5,612 bases of DNA from an uncultured Eubacteriales bacterium (lineage in GTDB: Bacteria; Bacillota; Clostridia; Oscillospirales; Oscillospiraceae): the NCBI GenBank assembly GCA_949744025.1, contig CATJWA010000295.1, forward strand, positions 1 through 5,612, read 5' to 3'. How positions within the stretch are numbered: the stretch's first letter is position 1; every line of letters starts with the position of its first letter. This document shows positions 1 through 4,999 of this stretch, one piece after another. Under the pieces are notes generated by a model. It made no database searches. It was not told where the DNA came from and was given only the letters and a program-made list of their open reading frames with translations. A program made the position numbers and the translations under genes.

Positions 1-609
1 GCTTACTGCGGCGGAGGCACGGTCCGGCTCGCGGCTTTCAATGGCGGAGAAAATTTCCCTGTGCTGGGAGATAAAGCTTTCAGTCTGGTCCGCGTCGTAG
101 ACCGCGAGCTGGGACAGGCGGCGGGCCTGAAGCAGCAAGGCTTTGCCCGACTGCTCAAGCATTGGACTGGCCGAGCCCTCGAGCAGCAGAACATGAAACT
201 GCAAATCCACATCCGCGGCCATGGACATTTTTCCGAGCGCGAAGGACTGCTCGTGCAGGCGGATACACTCGCTCATGGCCTCAAGCTCCTTCTCGCCTGC
301 CCGCTGCGCGCACAGACGCGCCGCCATGCACTCAAGCGCCTGCTTAAGCTCATACATCTGCCGCGCCTTTTCCAGCGTCAGGCTTGCCACAACGACGCCG
401 CGGCCGGGGAGAAAATCTACCAGACCCTCGCTGCCGAGCTGCCGGAAGGCCTCGCGCACGGGAGTGCGGCTCAGGCCCAGCTTTTCGCATATCTCGCGCT
501 CGATAAGCTGCTTCTCCGGCGGCAGGCGGCCGGTGATTATGGAGTTTTTCAAATACTCATAGGCTAAAGCCTGCTTGTACTTTTTTGTGTCGGCCTCTCC
601 CATGGACAA
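1..609 (-). CDS. GntR family transcriptional regulator, FCD (FadR-like) subfamily, 3' end outside window
   Basis: Cytoplasmic DNA-binding regulator, probably a metabolite-responsive repressor. The frame is open to the window edge and gives about 203 residues, so the C-terminus is missing. Numbering from the ATG at 603, residues 9-73 form the winged helix-turn-helix, with LIEREICEKLGLSRTPVREA as the recognition part and the wing GRGVVV. Residues 78-201 are the all-helical FCD ligand domain. Its usual metal/ligand residues are visible as Asp133 and His137 (DLQFH) and His181 (QHREIF); the last His would lie beyond the window. The start is ambiguous. GGAGGT at 622-617 is 7 nt from an in-frame TTG (609) but 13 nt from the ATG (603), and a TGA directly precedes the TTG, so I favour TTG. 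It follows the carboxypeptidase gene on the same strand after about 42 bp with no clear terminator, so co-transcription is likely. The effector is unknown; the family often controls sugar-acid, amino-acid or organic-acid catabolism. Confidence 0.9.
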   Translation of the reverse strand, partial: MSMGEADTKKYKQALAYEYLKNSIITGRLPPEKQLIEREICEKLGLSRTPVREAFRQLGSEGLVDFLPGRGVVVASLTLEKARQMYELKQALECMAARLCAQRAGEKELEAMSECIRLHEQSFALGKMSMAADVDLQFHVLLLEGSASPMLEQSGKALLLQARRLSQLAVYDADQTESFISQHREIFSAIESREPDRASAAVS

Positions 610-616
610 TCAGATT

Positions 617-622
617 ACCTCC
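617..622 (-). promoter_or_regulatory. Ribosome binding site of the GntR-type regulator
   Basis: On the minus strand this reads GGAGGT within AGGGAGGT, a near-perfect match to the anti-Shine-Dalgarno sequence. It is 7 nt from the TTG at 609 and 13 nt from the ATG at 603, which is the main argument for the TTG start. It lies in the 42-bp gap after the carboxypeptidase stop. Confidence 0.75.
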
Positions 623-651
623 CTGCGCAGACTGCACGGTTTACGGACGCG

Positions 652-2277
652 TCATTTCTGTCGGAAAAATTCCTCGAAGTAGTCTCGCTCGGTCTGCTCG
701 CGTATCTCGTCAACAACGTCCATGGGCGTGTCGGCACCCGGCTCCGGCTCGACGGAGGGCTGTTCGGGAACGGGTCCGTTTTCGGTGAAATAGCTTATTG
801 CCGGCGCGGCAGGTTCAGGAGGGGCATCGCCGTCCACTGGCGCAAGGTCGTCGGGAACGGGGGGCTGAATATGTGTCGGCTCGGACTGCTCCTGCGCGCG
901 CATACGGTTCTCACGCTGTATTCTGGCCTCGCGCACGGCCTTTTTGTGACGCATATGCAAAATACGGTAACGTATCACAAGAAAGAGGTAGGCCGCGATG
1001 AACAGTGCCAGCACGGCGATTATAATCTTTGCCGGAGTGCTGTGCAGGGTTTCGCCTATCTGGGTTTTTATGTACTGCATACGCGACAGGTCAATGCCGG
1101 AGGCAGCCACGAGCTTGACGGTGCCGTAATTGACCCCGTCATAGGAGACAGTGACCTCGCCGAGCACTTCGCCGGCAGCTATGGGGGCTGTCAGGCTCTC
1201 GCCCTCGGCCAGATCGTACACGGTTATCTGGCGCTCAAAGGAGGAGAGATTGCAGTCATTCGGCAGCAGCGAGGTCAGTGAGGTCTGCGGACGCAAGCTT
1301 ACGCTCTCGGCATCAGCGCCCATGGTCACGGGCACGGAGGTTACCGAGTCTGTGGATTTGAGCACTTCCTGATAGCTGAAGTTGTCAAACACCCAGTCGT
1401 AGAGCGTTATGGAATCCTCGAAGTGCGTGTAATGTGTGCCGCCGTCCTCACCGGGGTAGGTATAGCCGCCGAATACGGCCGCTAAAAGGTCAATCTCGCC
1501 GTTTGAGGCCGTGGAGATAAGGCAGTAGCCGGCGTCGGAGGTGAAGCCGGTTTTTATGCCCGAGGCGTACTGATAGACATAGCGCCCGTCGCCGTATATC
1601 GAGTCGGCGCATATGAGCGCGTTGGAGTTGTTCAGCTCGCGCGGGGCGCTGAAGTTTGTGGCGGGGATGGTAGCCGTGGGGGAGTTGGCTATCTGCATGA
1701 ACAGCTCATGCTGTGCGGCTTCTGAGGCGAGCAGGACAAAGTCCTCGGGTGTGGTGTAATGGTTTTCGTCCGGCAGGCCGTGGGTATTGGCAAAATGTGT
1801 GTTTACACAGCCAAGCTCGGAGGCCCGTGCGTTCATGGTATCGATGAAATCGGAGATGGTTCCGCCGAGGTGCTCGGCAATGACGTTGCACGCGTCGTTG
1901 CCTGACGAGAGCATCGCGCAGTAGAGCAGATTTTCCAGCGTCATAGTCTCGCCGACGATTATGCCCGCGCTGCTGCCGTCGGCAAGCAGGTCGTAGGTCA
2001 TGTTGGAGCTGGCGGTTACCTCGTCATAAGCGGAGGCGCGGCCGTCCTCAATGGCCTCTACCGCAAGAAGCACTGTCATAATTTTCGTGGTGGACGCGGG
2101 GTAGACCTTCTGGTCGGCGTTGAGGCTGTAAAAGGCCTCGCCAGTGGACATGTCTATAACAATCGCGTTGCGCGAGAGCACATCCGGAGCGTCCAGCGCA
2201 AGGGCCGGACAGGCCAGCGTGGAGCCGGCGAACAGGCAGATTATTAAAATGAAAGGAAGAAACTTTAATTTTTTCAT
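652..2277 (-). CDS. D-alanyl-D-alanine carboxypeptidase (PBP5/DacF type, peptidase S11) with C-terminal membrane helix and cytoplasmic tail
   Basis: Low-molecular-weight penicillin-binding protein of 541 residues that removes the terminal D-Ala from peptidoglycan pentapeptides outside the membrane. A signal peptide covers about residues 1-28 (KK, then a hydrophobic run, ending PALALDA). The three serine-transpeptidase motifs are intact: S62-T-T-K65 with catalytic Ser62, S125-G-N127, and K242-T-G244. Residues about 310-395 match the beta-rich PBP5 C-terminal domain. The usual family length is about 380-450. The extra length is a true hydrophobic helix (418-435) followed by a tail of about 105 residues: an Arg/Lys-rich stretch, a Pro/Glu-rich linker and an acidic amphipathic end. 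Classical PBP5 ends in an amphipathic membrane-surface helix instead. The start was chosen because GGGAG (2288-2284) lies 6 nt upstream of ATG 2277; an in-frame TTG at 2349 has no binding site and sits at the predicted transcription start. It is divergent from the ComEA-like/two-component operon. The family call is secure; the exact paralogue (DacA, DacB or DacF) is not. Confidence 0.96.
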   Translation of the reverse strand: MKKLKFLPFILIICLFAGSTLACPALALDAPDVLSRNAIVIDMSTGEAFYSLNADQKVYPASTTKIMTVLLAVEAIEDGRASAYDEVTASSNMTYDLLADGSSAGIIVGETMTLENLLYCAMLSSGNDACNVIAEHLGGTISDFIDTMNARASELGCVNTHFANTHGLPDENHYTTPEDFVLLASEAAQHELFMQIANSPTATIPATNFSAPRELNNSNALICADSIYGDGRYVYQYASGIKTGFTSDAGYCLISTASNGEIDLLAAVFGGYTYPGEDGGTHYTHFEDSITLYDWVFDNFSYQEVLKSTDSVTSVPVTMGADAESVSLRPQTSLTSLLPNDCNLSSFERQITVYDLAEGESLTAPIAAGEVLGEVTVSYDGVNYGTVKLVAASGIDLSRMQYIKTQIGETLHSTPAKIIIAVLALFIAAYLFLVIRYRILHMRHKKAVREARIQRENRMRAQEQSEPTHIQPPVPDDLAPVDGDAPPEPAAPAISYFTENGPVPEQPSVEPEPGADTPMDVVDEIREQTERDYFEEFFRQK

Positions 2278-2296
2278 GTTATTCTCCCGAAATTTA

Positions 2297-2305
2297 TGGT
2301 ATAGT
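2297..2305 (+). promoter_or_regulatory. Candidate extended -10 promoter for the ComEA-like/two-component operon
   Basis: The plus strand reads TGG followed by TATAGT, fitting the extended -10 form TGnTATAAT with one mismatch. No good -35 box lies 16-18 bp upstream. Transcription would begin near 2312 and give a leader of about 125 nt. A weaker alternative lies near 2369-2395 (TTGCAG followed by an A-rich stretch). Which one is used cannot be decided from sequence alone. Confidence 0.35.
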
Positions 2306-2327
2306 TTAATAAGCGGCACGAGAAAAG

Positions 2328-2341
2328 GCGCCGCACGGCGC
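2328..2341. repeat. GC-rich inverted repeat (14-bp dyad)
   Basis: GCGCCG and CGGCGC are perfect inverted arms separated by CA. The dyad lies about 7-20 nt downstream of the predicted carboxypeptidase transcription start, a position that suits a repressor operator. In RNA it could form a 5-bp GC hairpin with a 4-nt loop; on the minus strand the arm is followed by CTTTTCTC, so a weak attenuator-like role is possible. It stands out against its AT-rich surroundings. Confidence 0.5.
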
Positions 2342-2354
2342 AAGGGCAACCCCT

Positions 2355-2383
2355 ATTATACGAATAATTTGCAGAAAATGCAA
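2355..2383 (-). promoter_or_regulatory. Predicted SigA-type promoter for the carboxypeptidase unit
   Basis: On the minus strand the -35 box is TTGCAT (2383-2378), followed by a 17-bp spacer and a perfect TATAAT -10 box (2360-2355). The -35 matches the consensus only in its TTG half. Transcription would begin near 2348 and give a leader of about 70 nt before ATG 2277, which contains the GC dyad at 2328-2341. This placement argues against the in-frame upstream TTG at 2349 as the start codon. Confidence 0.65.
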
Positions 2384-2437
2384 CTAAAAATAATGGATGC
2401 GGCCAATTTGAGCCGTCAGGCGCGGAGAATACGGTGT

Positions 2438-2836
2438 ATGAAGCTGACAAAAACAGAGAAATTTGCAATACTGCTCACGGCGCTGTTCCTGGTGTTTTCC
2501 ATAGGCCTTCGCGCCGGACGGGACGGAGGCAGGGAGGAGCTGTATATAAGCACCGAGGTGGAAAGACGGCCGCTCGACAGTGCCGTCGAGACTAATGACG
2601 CACCTACTGACGCACCTGATATGTCATTGAATAATGAAGTCAGGATACCTGTGAACATAAACACTGCCGATGCCGAGCTGCTGACGACGCTTGACGGTAT
2701 AGGGGAAAAGCTGGCGGCGCGCATAATTGATTACCGCGAGGAAAACGGAAACTTTGAACGCCCGCAGGACATCACTCTCGTGCCGGGAATAGGCGACGGG
2801 ATTTACAGCAGAATCTGCGCGGACATAGTTGTATAA
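2438..2836 (+). CDS. Small membrane-anchored ComEA-like helix-hairpin-helix protein
   Basis: A 132-residue protein with one N-terminal membrane helix (about 8-25), so most of it should face outside the membrane. A polar, acidic, low-complexity linker (26-70) is followed by a tandem helix-hairpin-helix domain (72-131) of the ComEA type. The signature VNINTADAELL leads to the first hairpin LDGIG (85-89) and the second VPGIG (115-119). ComEA binds double-stranded DNA at the cell surface during natural transformation. This protein lacks the additional ligand-binding (SLBB-like) region of Bacillus ComEA, and no ComEC or ComEB gene is visible, so competence is not proved. ATG 2438 follows GGAG (2424-2427) at 10 nt; longer in-frame starts would run antisense into the carboxypeptidase. 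It is first in a unit with the response regulator, whose start is 24 bp downstream with no terminator between. The domain call is strong; the role is open. Confidence 0.9.
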   Translation: MKLTKTEKFAILLTALFLVFSIGLRAGRDGGREELYISTEVERRPLDSAVETNDAPTDAPDMSLNNEVRIPVNINTADAELLTTLDGIGEKLAARIIDYREENGNFERPQDITLVPGIGDGIYSRICADIVV

Positions 2837-2848
2837 AGCACGATTACG

Positions 2849-2853
2849 GGAGG
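2849..2853 (+). promoter_or_regulatory. Ribosome binding site supporting the TTG start of the response regulator
   Basis: GGAGG, within GGGAGGG, lies 7 nt upstream of TTG 2861. The resulting N-terminus (MKILVVDDE) is the exact receiver-domain start expected for the family, which confirms the TTG start. Confidence 0.85.
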
Positions 2854-2860
2854 GTATATA

Positions 2861-3547
2861 TTGAAAATACTTGTTGTTGACGACGAAAAGCTGCTTGTTA
2901 AGGGAATAAAATTCAACCTTGAAAACGAGGGCTATCAGGTGGATACGGCCTATGACGGAGAAGCGGCCGTGGAGCTGGCGGCCAGAGGAGGCTATGACCT
3001 TATAATACTTGACCTGATGATGCCGAAGATGGACGGGCTTGAGGCCTGCATGGCAATACGCGGCACCTCCACCGTGCCGATAATCATGCTCACGGCCAAG
3101 AGCGAGGACACGGACAAGCTAATAGGCTTTGAGTACGGCGCGGACGACTATATTACAAAGCCATTTAACATACTCGAGCTCAAGGCCAGGGTGCGCGCGC
3201 TGCTCAGGCGCAGCTCCATGCAGAGTCAGGGAGCGGCGGAGGACGGAGCAAGGCTGGTAAAGGACGGCCTGATGCTGGACACCGAGCGCCGCGCCGCTTT
3301 CCGCGACGGCGTGGAGGTTGAGCTGACCGCGCGCGAATTTGACCTTGCCGAGATGCTTATGAAAAATCCCGGTAAGGTATACAGCCGCGAGAGCCTGCTG
3401 GATCTGGTCTGGGGCTTTGACTATCAGGGCGACATACGCACCGTGGACGTGCATATCAGGCGCCTGCGCGAAAAGCTTGAGCGCGACCCGGCAAACCCGG
3501 AATACATTTTCACCAAATGGGGAGTGGGCTATTTTTTCAAGGGATAA
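2861..3547 (+). CDS. OmpR/PhoB-family DNA-binding response regulator
   Basis: Cytoplasmic transcription factor of 228 residues, normal for the family. The receiver domain (1-117) carries the acidic pair Asp7-Asp8, the phospho-acceptor Asp51 (IILDLMMP), the switch Thr78 (MLTAK) and Lys100 (TKPF), so it should be phosphorylated normally. A linker (118-132) leads to the winged-helix DNA-binding domain (about 133-227). Its recognition helix region contains TVDVHIRRLREKLE, and the wing ends WGVGYFF. It closely resembles WalR/PhoP-type regulators but cannot be assigned to WalR by eye. The TTG start is supported by GGAGG at 7 nt. The sensor kinase begins 9 bp after the stop, so they are an obvious cognate pair. 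Targets are unknown; the divergent carboxypeptidase and its own operon are reasonable candidates. Confidence 0.97.
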   Translation: MKILVVDDEKLLVKGIKFNLENEGYQVDTAYDGEAAVELAARGGYDLIILDLMMPKMDGLEACMAIRGTSTVPIIMLTAKSEDTDKLIGFEYGADDYITKPFNILELKARVRALLRRSSMQSQGAAEDGARLVKDGLMLDTERRAAFRDGVEVELTAREFDLAEMLMKNPGKVYSRESLLDLVWGFDYQGDIRTVDVHIRRLREKLERDPANPEYIFTKWGVGYFFKG

Positions 3548-3556
3548 GGGCCGGAA

Positions 3557-4999
3557 ATGCTGAAAAAGGACCAGAACGGAAAAATCAAATACAGCGTGCA
3601 GCTTACGTTTTTTATCATCTACTTTCTGTTCATTGCGCTCATGACGGGGCTTTTGAACACATACCCGACTATAAGCTCGCGCGACGCGGTGTTCTCCACC
3701 AAGCAGAGCATGATGCTCAGTCAGGCTACGGTTATGGCCTCGTCTCTCTCAGCGCTGGAGAGCCTCAGCGGCGAGAATGTCATGCAGGTTATGGAGCTTG
3801 TGGACATAAATTCCTTTGACCGCGTGATTGTAACAGATGCGGACGCCATGACGCTTTATGACACGGCGAGGACGGACAGCAGCTTGGGCCGGTACGCGCT
3901 TTTTTCCGAGATAGTCGGCGCGCTGCGCGGACAGGTGCAGTTTTTCTGCAGCTATGACGGCAGCTCCTTCCGCAGCCGCGCGGCTTCGCCGGTTGTCAGC
4001 GCGGGGGAAATTATCGGCTGCGTGTACCTGTACGAGTATGACGGCATACAGGCCGCATTTATCAGGGATATTCAGGCCCGGCTGCGCAGCATCTCGATAA
4101 TCGCGGCTCTGCTGGCTCTGCTGGCCGTGTACGTTTTTACAAAGGCGCTGACAGGGCGCATAACGGACCTGGTCAGGGCTATGCGCATAGTGCGTGAGGG
4201 GGACTACGATTACAGAATCACGCCCCGCGGGCGCGACGAGGTGGCGGAGCTTGCCCGGGAGTTCAACGACATGACACAGCGCCTTCAGAGTACGGAGGAG
4301 CTGCGCCGCCGCTTTGTCTCGGACGCATCCCACGAGCTGCGAACGCCGCTGGCGTCAATCCGCCTGCTGTCCGACAGCATCGCGCAGAGTGAAAATATGG
4401 ACGAGGGCACAATGCGCGAGTTCGTCGGCGATATCGGCACCGAGGCCGAACGGCTTCAGCGTATGACGGAAAAGCTCATGCGTCTGACGAGAATGGACAG
4501 CGGCGTGCAGACCCAGCGCGAGCGTGTGAACGTAAAGCGTGTGGCGGAGAAAACCGTACACATGCTCACGCCGTTGGCTCAGGCACGCAACATCACCATT
4601 TTCTCAGAGATGGACGAGGGCTGCGTGGTGGCGGCCTCGCGGGACGATATACATCAGATAATTTTCAATTTAGCGGAAAACGCACTGAAATACAACAGCT
4701 TCGGAGGAAACGTATTTCTGCGTCTGCACGATGAGGACGGAATGGTGAAGCTGACGGTGGAGGATACGGGAATCGGTATACCCGAGGAGGACCTGCCGCA
4801 CATCTTTTCGCGTTTTTACCGGGTGGACAAGGCGCGAAGCAGCGATGTCGGCGGCAGCGGCCTGGGACTGGCAATAGTCAAGGGAGCGGTGGAGCAGAAC
4901 GGCGGCACGATTTCCGCGCACCGGCGCGAGACGGTGGGGACGCGCTTTGTCGTCAGCTTCCCATCCGCCGGAGAGGAGGCGGAAAGTGATGAAGCTTAA
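3557..4999 (+). CDS. HAMP-containing membrane sensor histidine kinase (partner of the upstream regulator)
   Basis: Autophosphorylating sensor of 480 residues that would phosphorylate the response regulator encoded 9 bp upstream. Order of parts: first membrane helix (about 14-34); extracytoplasmic sensor (about 35-177); second membrane helix (about 178-197); HAMP linker (about 197-249, DEVAELAREFNDM); dimerisation/phospho-acceptor domain with His259 in SDASHELRTPLAS; ATPase domain with N box Asn371 and Asn375 (NLAENALKYN), G1 DTGIG (403-407), F box FSRFYR (417-422) and G2 GGSGLGL (432-438). All catalytic motifs are intact. The sensor region contains FDRVIVTDADAMTLYDTA and a later VVSAGEIIGCVYLYE, a pattern seen in PAS/Cache-like extracellular folds. 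There is no cytoplasmic PAS domain, and the protein is shorter than WalK of Bacillus (about 610), so it is not a straightforward WalK. Its last 11 bp overlap the lipoprotein gene. The ligand is unknown. Confidence 0.97.
   Translation: MLKKDQNGKIKYSVQLTFFIIYFLFIALMTGLLNTYPTISSRDAVFSTKQSMMLSQATVMASSLSALESLSGENVMQVMELVDINSFDRVIVTDADAMTLYDTARTDSSLGRYALFSEIVGALRGQVQFFCSYDGSSFRSRAASPVVSAGEIIGCVYLYEYDGIQAAFIRDIQARLRSISIIAALLALLAVYVFTKALTGRITDLVRAMRIVREGDYDYRITPRGRDEVAELAREFNDMTQRLQSTEELRRRFVSDASHELRTPLASIRLLSDSIAQSENMDEGTMREFVGDIGTEAERLQRMTEKLMRLTRMDSGVQTQRERVNVKRVAEKTVHMLTPLAQARNITIFSEMDEGCVVAASRDDIHQIIFNLAENALKYNSFGGNVFLRLHDEDGMVKLTVEDTGIGIPEEDLPHIFSRFYRVDKARSSDVGGSGLGLAIVKGAVEQNGGTISAHRRETVGTRFVVSFPSAGEEAESDEA
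4975..4979 (+). promoter_or_regulatory. Ribosome binding site of the GerMN lipoprotein, inside the kinase gene
   Basis: GGAGG lies 9 nt before ATG 4989, within the last codons of the kinase. With the 11-bp overlap of the two genes this suggests translational coupling. Confidence 0.75.

Larger units (their letters stand above)
2278..2437. promoter_or_regulatory. Divergent intergenic regulatory region
   Basis: A 160-bp AT-richer spacer between the carboxypeptidase start (minus) and the ComEA-like start (plus). It must contain the promoters of both transcription units unless they are read from further away. It holds a good minus-strand SigA-type promoter (2355-2383), a weaker plus-strand extended -10 candidate (2297-2305) and a 14-bp GC-rich dyad (2328-2341). 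No riboswitch, tRNA or T-box structure was recognised. Confidence 0.7.

Noticed and set aside
61..567. Plus-strand open frame of 168 codons opposite the GntR-type gene
   Set aside because: It is antisense to a clear GntR/FCD coding frame, has no ribosome binding site and no recognisable domain; long antisense frames are expected in GC-rich coding DNA.
610..651. Terminator between the carboxypeptidase and the GntR-type gene
   Set aside because: Only an 8-bp palindrome (CTGCGCAG, 623-630) without a following T run is present, so it does not look like an intrinsic terminator.
2277..2310. WalR-type direct repeat (TGTWAH-N5-TGTWAH) in the divergent spacer
   Set aside because: A single TGTTAT half-site occurs at 2277-2282, but no second half-site is at the required spacing.
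2278..2349. Longer N-terminus for the carboxypeptidase from TTG 2349
   Set aside because: It would put 24 residues before the signal peptide, has no binding site, and starts at about the predicted transcription start. ATG 2277 has GGGAG at 6 nt.
2144..2437. Longer N-terminus for the ComEA-like protein
   Set aside because: The extension is antisense to the carboxypeptidase start and its promoter, and would bury the membrane anchor; ATG 2438 has a suitable binding site.
3749..4333. Minus-strand open frame of 194 codons inside the kinase gene
   Set aside because: It lies wholly opposite the intact kinase, with low-complexity Arg/Ala/His-rich translation and no motif.
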